A stretch of DNA of 64,000 nucleotides from DYRB01 sp963802205 (GCA_963802205.1 CAWDHW010000010.1:1-64000); one strand, 5' to 3'; shown: positions 23,939 through 33,223, numbered from the stretch's first letter. Made by a program: numbers and translations. The notes: a model not told the origin generated them from the sequence alone.

Positions 23939-25174
23939 CTACTCCGAGTTGGGCACAAGCCCCAGCACCCGCCCATCCTCGCTCCCCAGGTCCAGGACTG
24001 GGCCCGGCACGGGCCCGGGATGGACCTGGATGTCACCGCGCCCGGTACGCACCTCCACCCTGTCCCAGGCACCCCGGGCCAGGGCCAGGACCACCAGGGT
24101 ATCGGTCCTTGTGAAGACCCCGCGATGGCGCAGGCGATAGTCCAGGACCCCGTCGGCGATCACGCCATCCCACGCAACCCAACTCCCGAACAACCCATAG
24201 TCACGGACCCGCAGGCGGACATCCGCGGCGGCGGCATCCGGCGCGACCCAGTGCAGGACCACCTGCCCCTCATCCAACCCCAGGCGCAGCGCCCGTGGCG
24301 GCGGGGCCCCGGCGGCCGGGCGAAATTGCCGGGTCTCGGTCTGACTGAGTGGCGTCGCGAACAGTATCACGGCAACCAGCGTCAACCCGGCCAGCCCGTA
24401 CCCGACCCACGCCAACCGGCGGTGCCGTGGCGATACCGAAGCCACCCTGCCGCCCGACGCCCAGCCGTCCTCCCGCCCGGGGACGTCCAAGACGACGTAG
24501 TACAGGACCAGCGCGACGCCATAGACCATCACCCCCGACCACAGCACATCCGACAGGAAGTGCCCGCCCACCGCCATGCGCGCCAGCCCGAACAGCCCAC
24601 CCGCCGCCAGGGCCAGGGCGAACGCCGCCGCGGCGCGCCATGGTCGCCGTCTCAGCCAGATCAGGGCAAAGAGCACCAGTGAAAAACCCACCGAGCTGTG
24701 CCCGCTGGGAAAGCCCTTGGCATCCTTGTCAAACCCCTTCATCAACGGGGGCAGGTAGTCCAAGGCGCCGCCGAACGCCGTCACCTGATAGGGCCGCGGC
24801 CGACCCCAGTGCTCCTTGAAGACCTCGTTGACCACCAGCCCAGATCCAAGGGCGAAGACCGCCACCGCGAACAGCGCATAAAGGCGCAGGCCCCTGAGCC
24901 TGGGCAGCAAGGCCCCACCCAGGAGCACCGCCAGCCCCACCGCCAGCACGAGCATCGAGAGCACGGAGGCGGCCTGATAGAGCAAGGCCCAGCGCCGGTC
25001 CTGGGACTGCACCCAAGGATCTGCCGCCGTCGGGTCGAAGAAAAGTCCGGCCACCCGCAAGTCCAGATCTGTGAGCCAGAACGGCAGCGTTGCCGCCAGG
25101 GCCAAGACCCCTAGGATAGTGACCTGGGGCAGCCAGTAACGGCGTGTGGCGGCGAGTCGCGACATGGGCTGCAT
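23939..25174 (-). CDS. PAP2-family phosphatase with extra C-terminal domain (lipid phosphatase)
   Basis: 411 residues; an ATG three codons later (25165) is an alternative start. The N-terminal 230 residues carry the full acid-phosphatase signature: KEHWGRPRP (KX6RP), PSGHSSVGF (PSGH) and ARMAVGGHFLSDV (RX5HX3D), among six membrane helices. A seventh helix near 262-280 leads to a C-terminal domain of about 120 residues rich in beta-strand (VLHWVAPDAAAADVRLRVRD, ending DGRVLGLVPNSE), probably periplasmic. The catalytic layout fits a lipid A or undecaprenyl pyrophosphate phosphatase (LpxE/LpxT-like). The position beside arnC-arnD suggests a lipid A modification set. Confidence 0.78.
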   Translation of the reverse strand: MQPMSRLAATRRYWLPQVTILGVLALAATLPFWLTDLDLRVAGLFFDPTAADPWVQSQDRRWALLYQAASVLSMLVLAVGLAVLLGGALLPRLRGLRLYALFAVAVFALGSGLVVNEVFKEHWGRPRPYQVTAFGGALDYLPPLMKGFDKDAKGFPSGHSSVGFSLVLFALIWLRRRPWRAAAAFALALAAGGLFGLARMAVGGHFLSDVLWSGVMVYGVALVLYYVVLDVPGREDGWASGGRVASVSPRHRRLAWVGYGLAGLTLVAVILFATPLSQTETRQFRPAAGAPPPRALRLGLDEGQVVLHWVAPDAAAADVRLRVRDYGLFGSWVAWDGVIADGVLDYRLRHRGVFTRTDTLVVLALARGAWDRVEVRTGRGDIQVHPGPVPGPVLDLGSEDGRVLGLVPNSE

Positions 25175-25213
25175 CCGTCGGGCGAGGGTCCCGGGTAGGG
25201 CGGCGGCCCGGGA

Positions 25214-25828
25214 TCAGTCTTCACCCAGGGCCAGAGCGACCTGCCGGCGCAAGGCCGGGATCACCTCAGCCTCGAACCAGGGATAACGGGAGAACCAGAG
25301 CCGATTCCGCGGGCTCGGATGCGGCAGCGGGAACAAGGCCGGCAGATGATCCGCAAAGGCCGCCACGGTCGCCGCCAAGGTGGGTCCGCGCCCGCCCCCC
25401 AGATAGTACGCCTGGGCATAGGCCCCGATGAGCAGCGTTAGCCGGACCTCCGGCAGGGCGGCACGCAGCCGCGGGTGCCACAGGGGGGCACACTCCGGCC
25501 TCGGGGGCAGATCGCCGCCCCGTCCGGTCCCCGGGTAGCAGAGCCCCGTGGGGATGATGGCGATACGCCCGGCGTCGTAGAACTGGTTACGGTCCATCCC
25601 CAGCCAATCCCGCAGGCGATCCCCGGAGGGGTCGTCCCAGGGAATGCCGGAGACCTGCACCCGCCGGCCTGGCGCTTGGCCGACGATGAGCAGGCGCGCG
25701 CCTACTGCGGCCCTCAGCACCGGCCTTGGGGGATTAGGCAAATGCTCCGCACAGACCCGACAGGCGAGCGCCTGCGCCACCACGGCGTCGAGGTGACTCG
25801 GCGCATCGCCCAAAGGATGCTTCACCAC
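25214..25828 (-). CDS. Uracil-DNA glycosylase superfamily protein
   Basis: 204 residues. The water-activating motif region is LIVGQAPGRRVQVSGIPWDD, followed by SGDRLRDWLGMD; the DNA-loop motif near the C-terminus is HPSPRNRLW. A CRVC pair near residue 23 is not part of an evident four-Cys Fe-S site. These spaced motifs place it in the UDG superfamily, in a subgroup found in many proteobacteria that is not the classical Ung. It would remove damaged bases from DNA. It starts 12 bases after the upstream patatin gene stop, so the two may share a transcript although the functions differ. Confidence 0.78.
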   Translation of the reverse strand: MVKHPLGDAPSHLDAVVAQALACRVCAEHLPNPPRPVLRAAVGARLLIVGQAPGRRVQVSGIPWDDPSGDRLRDWLGMDRNQFYDAGRIAIIPTGLCYPGTGRGGDLPPRPECAPLWHPRLRAALPEVRLTLLIGAYAQAYYLGGGRGPTLAATVAAFADHLPALFPLPHPSPRNRLWFSRYPWFEAEVIPALRRQVALALGED

Positions 25829-25840
25829 CCCTGGGCGTCC

Positions 25841-28030
25841 TCAGGGCTTGCCGAGCTGGAGGTAAGCAGCCCCATCCCCCGCGCCACTCAATCCCAGGCC
25901 AAGATAGATCGGACCGAGCCAGGTATCGGCGCCGAGGAAGACGCTGCTACCAAAGCGAGTCCCCGGGGCCGTCAGACCCCGGAAGGAGTCTTGCAGATCC
26001 GCCCCTTCCAGGGTGACCCCGGCATAGACCCCACGCCCGATCGGGGGTTTGAGCGTCGTGAGGCGATGGTAGTAAGCCAGGCCGCCATAGACGATCTGGC
26101 CACCACGCAGCTCCCCTGTGGCGTAGCCCGGCAGGTCGAAGAGCCCGCCCACGGCGAACTCGTCGTAATAAGGCAGCTCGCCCCCCAGGGTGCCGCCAAG
26201 GCGTGCGCGACCGACCAGGGTGTTATTGCCGAGGCTCCAGGCCCCGGTCCAGTCGCCCTCCAACCGGTTGTAACTGTTCGCAGCCCCCAGCGCCGGCTGA
26301 GGTGAGAACAGCGCCAGGGTTGCGCGGTTTCCCTGCCGTGGGACGAAGGCACTGTCGAGGGTGTCGTAGCGCAAGGCGGCGCGCAGCCCGGTCTCGTTCT
26401 CCTGACCCTGGGGCAGGCTGGGGTCGCCGGTGTCCAGTACCATGTTGGCATAACCCCCGCTCACCCCGACGCGCAACTCCGCATCGCTGCCCAGGGTCGC
26501 CCCCAGGTCGATCCCGACCACCGCCCGACTGAGGTCGTAGCCTGCAATGCGACTGCCGTCCTGGTACACATTGAGGGGGACCCGACCGATCCCGGCGTAG
26601 GGCGCCACGAACCAGGCTCGGTCGACCCGCAGGGGCTGGTAGAACTCGGTGTAGAGGTCCAGGACATTTCCGATCTGGGCCGTGGCAAACCACTCCGCCC
26701 CCAGGCTGTTGATCCAGGTGCGGCGGTAGGTCCCCCGAATCCCCATGAAATTGTCGCCCTGGAAGTCCGAGGAGAAGTTCAACCCGAAGGTGAGATAGCC
26801 GGGACCGTTGGCCTTCTCCGTGGCGGTCACCACCAGGACCTCTTTGCCGTCACGCTCCACGATGCGGTAGTTGATGCCCTGATAGTCGCCGCTGCCATAG
26901 ATGTCCTGGATGTCGGCCTCGAGGCGTTGGCGGTCCAGGGGCCGCCCCTGCTGGTGCGCAATCAGGGGGGCGAAGACCATGGGGTTGACCAGCTTGAGCC
27001 CCTGTACCTCGACGACGGCCACGGGCGCCACATCCGTCGCCGGTGCCGGACGGCCAGCGCGCCAGGCGGCGTAGGCCTCCGGGCTCAGGCTCAGGCGCTT
27101 GAGCTGCGCGGTCGCGGCGCGGGCAGCGATCTCGCCGGTCTTGATGGCATCCGCGGCACGGTCGAAGTCGCCGGAGGTGATGTCCCCCAGGTCCGGAACG
27201 ATGAGAATGTCACGACCCTTGCGCAGCTCCTTGAGCGAACGCTGCACATTCTGCTCGGTCAGGATGGCGATCATCTGCCCCAGGACCCCGACCACGGTGC
27301 CAAGCTGGTCGCGTGGGAGGTAGCCGCTTCCGAGGTTGACGGCAATGACCAGATCCACGCCCATCTTGCGCGCCACGTCCACCGGCAGATTGCGCACCAG
27401 GCCCCCGTCCACATAGAGGCGATTGTCGATCTCCACCGGGGAGAAGAGCCCCGGCACGGACATGCTCGCCCGCATCACCTCCGGCAGGGGACCGGAGTCG
27501 AAGACCTTCATACCGCCGTCCTCCAGGTCCGTGGCCACGGCGCGGAAGGGGATCGACAGGTCGTCGAAGTTGCGGACCCCATCCGCCCCCTTGACCAGAT
27601 CGGCGAAGAACAGCTCCACCTTCTGCCCGGTCAGCGCCCCCTTGGGCAGTTGCACGCCCTTGTCGTTGATCCCGAGGCTGAAATCCCAGGTCGGGCGCAT
27701 CCCCTGTTCCTTGCGCCGGATGGGCCAGTCCTCCCGTGGCGGCTCGTCGACGAAAAGGAAATCCCAGTCGGCCGTGGTGAGGCGCCGCTCCATTTCCGCC
27801 ACACTCAGCCCACTGGCATAGGTCCCACCCACCAGGGCCCCCATGCTGGTCCCGGCGATGGCCGCAATGGGGATGCGCAGCTCCTCCAAAACCCTGAGCA
27901 CCCCCACATGGGCCGCCCCGCGCGCCCCGCCGCCGCTTAAGACCAGACCGATTCGCGGATGGGCCGGCTCCCGCGCCATTGCCGGCAAAACAACAGCGCA
28001 AAGCAATAGGAACAAGAACAGGCGCCGCAT
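25841..28030 (-). CDS. plpD: Patatin-like phospholipase with C-terminal outer-membrane barrel (PlpD type)
   Basis: 729 residues from the ATG at 28030, with a signal peptide (LFLFLLLCAVVLPAMA). The patatin domain follows: the oxyanion hole GGGARG at 33-38, nucleophile Ser62 in GTSMG, and catalytic Asp208 in DGG. A POTRA-like segment is near 350-430 (FAPLIAHQQGRPLDRQRLEADI). The last 300 residues form an Omp85/BamA-like beta-barrel with repeated FYQPLRV-type strands and an ending of GAAYLQLGKP. Length and order match PlpD of Pseudomonas aeruginosa, a type Vd secretion protein whose lipase domain is exported through its own barrel. Confidence 0.87.
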   Translation of the reverse strand: MRRLFLFLLLCAVVLPAMAREPAHPRIGLVLSGGGARGAAHVGVLRVLEELRIPIAAIAGTSMGALVGGTYASGLSVAEMERRLTTADWDFLFVDEPPREDWPIRRKEQGMRPTWDFSLGINDKGVQLPKGALTGQKVELFFADLVKGADGVRNFDDLSIPFRAVATDLEDGGMKVFDSGPLPEVMRASMSVPGLFSPVEIDNRLYVDGGLVRNLPVDVARKMGVDLVIAVNLGSGYLPRDQLGTVVGVLGQMIAILTEQNVQRSLKELRKGRDILIVPDLGDITSGDFDRAADAIKTGEIAARAATAQLKRLSLSPEAYAAWRAGRPAPATDVAPVAVVEVQGLKLVNPMVFAPLIAHQQGRPLDRQRLEADIQDIYGSGDYQGINYRIVERDGKEVLVVTATEKANGPGYLTFGLNFSSDFQGDNFMGIRGTYRRTWINSLGAEWFATAQIGNVLDLYTEFYQPLRVDRAWFVAPYAGIGRVPLNVYQDGSRIAGYDLSRAVVGIDLGATLGSDAELRVGVSGGYANMVLDTGDPSLPQGQENETGLRAALRYDTLDSAFVPRQGNRATLALFSPQPALGAANSYNRLEGDWTGAWSLGNNTLVGRARLGGTLGGELPYYDEFAVGGLFDLPGYATGELRGGQIVYGGLAYYHRLTTLKPPIGRGVYAGVTLEGADLQDSFRGLTAPGTRFGSSVFLGADTWLGPIYLGLGLSGAGDGAAYLQLGKP

Positions 28031-28230
28031 CGTGCAAAACTCCAGGGGATATAGGCTCAGACGGGCACGATGATACCTGACCTGGGCGACCATCGCGGGC
28101 GGGTCATCCCTGGGGTCCGGACCGTGCGTCCGGACGACACCCTAGGCGACAGGATCTTTCATGTTGAACCCACCTGTTTCCCCGCAGGCGGTTATGCTGC
28201 CCCGATATACCACCCCATTGCGTCCGGAGC

Positions 28231-29784
28231 ATGACCCTCTCCATCCGCACCAAGCTCTTCCTCGCCCTGGTCGGGACCGGGGCCCTGGTGGCCCTGGCCA
28301 TGCTCACCACCCTGCACTGGTTCTTTGAGCGCGGCCTGGTCGAACTGGTCCAGGGGCGTGAGGAGGCTCGGATCGGCGCCATCGCCGAGCGCCTGGCGGA
28401 GGTCTACCGGCGCGACGGCGGCTGGGAGGGGCTGCGGCGAGACCGCCGCATGTGGGTGCAGGCCCTGTTCGACCGCCAGGGCGACCCACAGGCCCAGACC
28501 GGACCGCGGCATGGCGGCCCCCACCTCGGCCCTGGGGTGGGCCGATGGATGCGTGGCGAGGGCCAGCAGCGACTGCGACCCGATCCGGACGGCCCCGGCG
28601 CCTGGCCGCCATGGACGGCGGACATGCCGGGGGCGCAGGAGCGGCCCCAGGCTTGGCCGCCGCCCCAGGCCCTGGGGCCGCCGGATGACCGGCCCCTCCC
28701 CCTGCCCCTGCGGCTCATGCTGCTGGACGCCGACGGCGACCTGGTCTATGGCCGACCCCAACTCCTGGACGGCACGCGGCGCTACCCGGTGACCCTGGAC
28801 GGGTCCCATATCGGTGACATCGCCCTGCTCCGGGGCCCGGCGGTGGCAGACTTGGTAGAGGCGCGCTTTCAGGAACGCTTCGGCAGCGCTTTGCTAATCA
28901 TTGCGTTGGGGGTGATCGCCCTGAGTGCCACCGTCGCCCTTCCCTTCGCGCGCCGCCTGGTGCGCCCGGTCCTGGCGTTCCAGAACACCGCCCGGCGCCT
29001 GGCCGCCGGTGACCTCCAGGCCCGGTGCAATACCTCCGGCGACGACGAACTTGGGCGCCTGGGACGCGACCTCAACACCCTGGCCGCGACCCTGGAGGCC
29101 AACGAGCAGGCCCGGCGGCATTGGTCAGCGGACATAGCCCACGAGTTGCGCACCCCGTTGACCCTGCTGCGGGCCGAGATCGAGGCCATCCAGGACGGGG
29201 TCCGCCCCCTGGATCGAGCCGCCCTGGACACCCTCCACGGCGACACCCTGCGCCTCAAGCGCCTGGTAGATGACCTCTACGACCTGTCCCTGACCGACCT
29301 CGGGGCCCAGGGCTACCGCAAGGAGGAGACCGATCCCTTGGAGGTCCTGCGGGAGGACTGCGACGCCTTCCGCCCCCAATTCGCCGCCGCCGGGCTGACC
29401 CTGAGTCTGGAAGAAGCGCGTCTCCCCGGCCCCCTGACCATCCAGGCAGACCCCCAGCGACTGTCGCAACTCTTCAGAAATCTGATCGGCAACAGCCTGC
29501 ACTACACGGACCCGGGGGGCGGGCTGGTGGTCACCCTGGGGTATGCCGGCGACCGACTACGGATCGATTTCCAGGACGGACCCCCAGGGGTCCCGGACCA
29601 GGCCCTGCCCCACCTCTTCGAGCGCCTCTATCGGGTCGAGGGATCGCGCTCGCGCGACACCGGCGGGGCCGGGTTGGGGCTCGCCATCGCCCGCAACATC
29701 TGCCAGGCCCACGGGGGCCGCATCGAAGCCAGCCCCGCGCCCCAGGGGGGACTCTGGGTCCATATCGAGTTGCCGATCCCATGA
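28231..29784 (+). CDS. baeS: Sensor histidine kinase BaeS-like
   Basis: 517 residues. Layout: one membrane helix (LFLALVGTGALVALAMLTTL), a periplasmic domain (about 35-215), a second helix (SALLIIALGVIALSATVAL), HAMP, and a HisKA domain with His304 in DIAHELRTPL. The HATPase follows (NLIGNSLHYTD, then GGAGLGLAIARNI). The periplasmic domain contains an unusual Pro-rich stretch (residues about 90-160). Residues 128-143 (WTADMPGAQE and following) are encoded by a copy of the palindromic repeat that disrupts the epimerase gene, here carried in frame. BaeS senses envelope stress; its response regulator follows with a 4-bp overlap. Confidence 0.88.
   Translation: MTLSIRTKLFLALVGTGALVALAMLTTLHWFFERGLVELVQGREEARIGAIAERLAEVYRRDGGWEGLRRDRRMWVQALFDRQGDPQAQTGPRHGGPHLGPGVGRWMRGEGQQRLRPDPDGPGAWPPWTADMPGAQERPQAWPPPQALGPPDDRPLPLPLRLMLLDADGDLVYGRPQLLDGTRRYPVTLDGSHIGDIALLRGPAVADLVEARFQERFGSALLIIALGVIALSATVALPFARRLVRPVLAFQNTARRLAAGDLQARCNTSGDDELGRLGRDLNTLAATLEANEQARRHWSADIAHELRTPLTLLRAEIEAIQDGVRPLDRAALDTLHGDTLRLKRLVDDLYDLSLTDLGAQGYRKEETDPLEVLREDCDAFRPQFAAAGLTLSLEEARLPGPLTIQADPQRLSQLFRNLIGNSLHYTDPGGGLVVTLGYAGDRLRIDFQDGPPGVPDQALPHLFERLYRVEGSRSRDTGGAGLGLAIARNICQAHGGRIEASPAPQGGLWVHIELPIP
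28612..28659 (+). repeat. Diverged palindromic repeat carried in frame within baeS
   Basis: The order of elements is the same as in the array at 12317-12461: GACGGCGGACATG, then a hairpin (GCCGGGGG with CCCCAGGC, one mismatch) around CGCAGGAGCGG, then a CTTGGCC end. It encodes TADMPGAQE in the host frame, compared with TADMSGTQE in the array. Confidence 0.7.
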
Positions 29785-30491
29785 GCGAAACCATCCTGAT
29801 CGTCGAGGACGAGGCCAGGCTCGCCCGCCTGCTGGCCGACTACCTCCGGGCCGGGGGCTTGCCCGCCCACTGCCTCGGCGATGGGCGCGAGGTCCTGGAC
29901 TGGGTGCGCACCCATGATCCGGCCCTGATCCTGCTGGACCTGATGCTCCCGGGCCGCGACGGGCTGGCGCTGTGCCGGGAGATCCGCGCCTTCTCGGAAG
30001 TCCCCATCATCATGACCACGGCCCGAGTCGAGGAGATCGACCGCCTCCTGGGTCTGGAACTCGGCGCCGACGACTACGTCTGCAAGCCCTACAGCCCCCG
30101 GGAGGTCGTGGCCCGGGTCAAGGCGGTACTGCGCCGCCGCGCCCCGTCCGCCCGGACCGATCCCCGCCTGTTGCACCTGGACCCCGAGACGCTGCGGGTT
30201 CAGGCCCGCGACGGGCGCACGGTCGAGCTGACCGCCGTGGAGTTCGCCCTGCTCCAGACGCTGCACGCGGCCCCAGGGCGCATCTTCACGCGTGATCGTC
30301 TCATGGACCGCATCTACCGCGACGGGCGCATCGTCTCCGACCGCACCATCGACAGCCACGTCAAAAAGCTCAGGCGCAGGCTCGCCGAACTGCTGCCGGG
30401 CCAGGAGCTGATCCACTCGGTCTACGGCGTCGGGTATCGGTTCGAGGACCAGGCGGTGGCAGCGCCACCCGGGCAGGCCACGGGGCTTTGA
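29781..30491 (+). CDS. baeR: Response regulator BaeR-like (OmpR family)
   Basis: 236 residues. The receiver domain has the acidic pair in VEDEARLARLL, the phospho-acceptor Asp in LLDLMLPG near residue 52 and Lys in CKPYSPREV. The winged-helix DNA-binding domain is at the C-terminus (LTAVEFALLQTL, TRDRLMDRIY, TIDSHVKKLRRRL, VYGVGYRFED). It starts on the ATGA that ends baeS. The Spy/CpxP-like gene 240 bases downstream is a likely target, because spy belongs to the Bae regulon in enterobacteria. Confidence 0.93.
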   Translation: MSETILIVEDEARLARLLADYLRAGGLPAHCLGDGREVLDWVRTHDPALILLDLMLPGRDGLALCREIRAFSEVPIIMTTARVEEIDRLLGLELGADDYVCKPYSPREVVARVKAVLRRRAPSARTDPRLLHLDPETLRVQARDGRTVELTAVEFALLQTLHAAPGRIFTRDRLMDRIYRDGRIVSDRTIDSHVKKLRRRLAELLPGQELIHSVYGVGYRFEDQAVAAPPGQATGL

Positions 30492-30730
30492 TCATCATTC
30501 CAACCGTCGCGACTCGACGGGAGGCGGGCGAGACGCCCGTCCCCCTGGAGGTATGACCCGAATAGGGCCGACACCGGCCGCGACATCCATGCCGGGCCGA
30601 GGCCAGAACCGCCGCTTCCTCGATTTTTGCACAATGCCTGCACGCGGCTTGCACCCTCTCCCCCTATCTTGACGGTGACAGGGGGCGCATTGGGCGACCC
30701 CCGTTCAATCGACATCGAAAGAGGCATGCC

Positions 30731-31162
30731 ATGAGCAAGAGCAAGATCGCAACCCTGACCCTCGTCACCCTCCTGTCCACCGGCGCCCTCCTGGCGGCCG
30801 GCACCACCTTCGCCCAGCAGGCAGGCCCCTGCCCGTGGGGCCAGGGCATGGGCCGCGGTGGTTGGAACGACGGCGGCGACAGGACCGCCAGCCAGCTCGA
30901 ACGTATGGCCTGGCGACTCAACCTGACCCAGGAGCAGAAGGCCAAGCTGGAGCCCATCCTGCGCCAGCGCGACGAGATGCGCGCCACCCAGCGTCAGGCC
31001 ATGCGCCAGGAGATCGCGGCCGTCCTGACTCCGGAGCAGCGCGTCCAGTTCGAACAAATGGGCCCCGGCCCGGGCGGTCGGATGGGGCGCGGCATGGGCC
31101 GTGGCATGGGTCCGGGCGGCGGCCAGGGCTGGAACGCCCCGGCCCCGGGTGGCCAACCCTAG
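30731..31162 (+). CDS. Spy/CpxP-family periplasmic chaperone
   Basis: 143 residues with GAAAGAGGC upstream of the start. The signal peptide is cleaved after TTFAQ. The mature protein has the two LTxxQ motifs of the family (LTQEQKAKLEPILRQRDE and LTPEQRVQFEQ) in a helical core, between a Gly/Trp-rich start and a Gly/Met/Arg-rich tail (GRMGRGMGRGMGPGG). Spy and CpxP are periplasmic chaperones that buffer envelope stress; the Met/Gly-rich tail could bind metal. Placed directly after baeSR. Confidence 0.8.
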   Translation: MSKSKIATLTLVTLLSTGALLAAGTTFAQQAGPCPWGQGMGRGGWNDGGDRTASQLERMAWRLNLTQEQKAKLEPILRQRDEMRATQRQAMRQEIAAVLTPEQRVQFEQMGPGPGGRMGRGMGRGMGPGGGQGWNAPAPGGQP

Positions 31163-31450
31163 CGATAGCCCCCAAAGCAACCCGCAGATCTACTCCACCT
31201 ATCGTCCCCGCCCTGATGCCGGGACCCAGGCCAAGGACGGCGTCCCCCATCACCTGGCACACTCAGCCCTCAGGCCGGACGGGGCATTCGCCCCGCCCGC
31301 ACCATTGCCGGTATTCCCCCAACGAGGATGCCTGCATGAGCGAATCGCAGCCGGAGGCCGCTCCGATGGGGCCCGCTGCCAGCTCAGCCTTTGCGCCCGA
31401 CCCGGCTTTGCGGTTCCAATGGGGCCTTTCCCGCCATCCGAGGCGCCCCC

Positions 31451-32764
31451 ATGACCCTCTCCCCCAAGGACCGGCGCCGCTTCGCGCGCCTGCGCTGGAG
31501 CGGCTACGCCGTGCTGATCCTGGCCTACATGACGGTCTATTTCCACCGCATGGCCCCTGGGGTGGTGGCAGGGGACCTCATGCAGGCATTCCACGCCAGC
31601 GGGACGGCCCTGGGGTCTCTGGCGGCTATGTACTACTACATCTATACCGCCATGCAGATCCCCGCCGGGGTCCTGGCGGACACCCTCGGGGCGCGCATCG
31701 GCGTGAGCCTCGGGTGCTTGGTGGCGGGGGCCGGGTCCCTGCTGTTCGGGCTCGCCGAGACCATCGAGGTCGCCTCCGTCGGGCGCCTCCTGGTGGGATT
31801 CGGGGTATCTGTGGTCTTCGTCGGCCTGATGCGCTCCAACACCCAGTGGTTCAGCGAGGGGCGTTACGGGCTCATCAGCGGAGTAACCCTGCTGCTGGGT
31901 AACCTCGGCTCCATCCTCGCGACGGGACCGCTCGCCCTGCTGCTGGGGGTTACGTCCTGGCGTAGCGTCTTCGTGATCATGGGTGCACTGTCCCTGATCA
32001 TCGCCGGCCTGACGGTCTGGCTGGTACGTAACCGCCCGGAGGACGTCGGGCTGCCGTCGGTTCGCGAACTGGACGGCAAGGCGCCCCACCCGGAGCGGCA
32101 CCGCCACTGGGTACTGGACCTCAAGGGAGTCATCACCACAGGGGCGGTGTGGCCGAGCTTCTTCGTCATGTTCGGGGTGACCGGCAGCCTGTTCGCCTTC
32201 GCCGGGCTCTGGGGGGTACCCATGATGCGGGATCTCTACGGCCTGGACCGCACCGGGGCCTCCGCCTACACCACCCTGGCCCTGGCCGGCTTCGCCGTCG
32301 GCTGCCTGATCATGGGTTGGCTCTCGGACCACCTGGGCCGTCGCAAGCCGGTAATGGTGGGGGCCTGTGTTCTGTCACTGCTCGCCTGGCTGGCCCTGAC
32401 CCTGCTCCCTTGGGGCCCCGGCTGGACTGGGATGACCCTCTACGCCCTGCTGGGATTCTCGGCCAGTGGCTTCGTGGTGGGTTATGCGGCGGCCAAGGAG
32501 GTGGTCCCGCCCGGGGTGGCGGGGATGGCCATCGCGCTCGTCAACACCGGTCTCTTCCTGGGGGCCGCCATCCTTCAGCCTGCCTTCGGCTGGGTGTTGG
32601 ACCTGACCTGGGAAGGAACCCTGGTGGACGGCGTCCGCCGCTACGCCTGGGCGGACTACCGCAATGGGCTTTGGCTCTCCGCCGGGTTTGCTCTGCTTGC
32701 CCTGCTCGCGAGCCTCACCCTGCGCGAGACCCGTTGCCGGAACCTCACATTGACAACGGGCTAG
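31451..32764 (+). CDS. MFS transporter
   Basis: 437 residues from the ATG at 31451; earlier in-frame starts add a Pro-rich tail without similarity. Twelve membrane helices are visible. Major facilitator signatures are PAGVLADTLGARIGVSLG after helix 2 and GWLSDHLGRRKPVM after helix 8. An RSNTQWFSEGRYG segment between helices 4 and 5 recalls the ACS family (glucarate/nitrate-type symporters). The substrate cannot be assigned. An overlapping frame starting at 31336 (MSESQPEAAPMG) has a good GAGG site but does not join the transporter frame. Confidence 0.8.
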   Translation: MTLSPKDRRRFARLRWSGYAVLILAYMTVYFHRMAPGVVAGDLMQAFHASGTALGSLAAMYYYIYTAMQIPAGVLADTLGARIGVSLGCLVAGAGSLLFGLAETIEVASVGRLLVGFGVSVVFVGLMRSNTQWFSEGRYGLISGVTLLLGNLGSILATGPLALLLGVTSWRSVFVIMGALSLIIAGLTVWLVRNRPEDVGLPSVRELDGKAPHPERHRHWVLDLKGVITTGAVWPSFFVMFGVTGSLFAFAGLWGVPMMRDLYGLDRTGASAYTTLALAGFAVGCLIMGWLSDHLGRRKPVMVGACVLSLLAWLALTLLPWGPGWTGMTLYALLGFSASGFVVGYAAAKEVVPPGVAGMAIALVNTGLFLGAAILQPAFGWVLDLTWEGTLVDGVRRYAWADYRNGLWLSAGFALLALLASLTLRETRCRNLTLTTG

Positions 32765-33223
32765 GTCGGGGCCGCGCGGCGGACCTGGGGCGCCGACGTC
32801 CCGCCGGCCGGCCGCCGACAGGCGGCTTGGGGCCTCGCCGAAACGGACAGCAACAAACCGCTGCAATTGACGATGGCGGTCCAGCTTAAACTCGGGGGCA
32901 AACTGTCCTGGACATGGGGTCCACTTTTATACAACCCTGCCACAAAAATGCTATGTAGTTGTTATTGCTAGATATTTCAATAGATACCCCAGGGCCGGGA
33001 CGGCCCTGCCCGGTGCATTTGCCTATCGACTCGCCGCACAACATAGAAATATTTTTTATGCCTATGCTTCAGCAGCTTAATGGCAAAATTCCCACGCGGG
33101 CCGAATCCCAGGGTTTTCCCGCATATCAGAATCTGTTAATGTTCTCCGCACTCTCATAAGGCTCGCCCCGCGATCGCCCGTGGGCGGCTGGGCCTTCACT
33201 CAATCACATGAGGAACGGCGATC
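32765..33223. other. Gene-less, AT-richer leader region before the RlpA-like gene
   Basis: 459 bases. The first 110 are ordinary GC-rich DNA. About 32900-33150 is much more AT-rich than the rest of the window and contains CAGGGCC-GGGA-CGGCCCTG-like stem bases at 32990-33008, a T-rich ATATTTTTTATG near 33048-33060 and several AATATT-like runs. A weak 66-codon frame starting with TTG (32959) is not credible. It might hold the promoter and a structured leader, or a small RNA. The sense is unknown. Confidence 0.35.

Noticed and set aside
31336..31450. Separate small gene MSESQPEAAPMG before the MFS gene
   Set aside because: Good ribosome site, but the frame runs through the transporter as a shadow; at best a short upstream frame or a shifted N-terminus.
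32959..33159. 66-residue protein starting with TTG
   Set aside because: No ribosome site, no similarity, and the composition follows the AT-rich leader.
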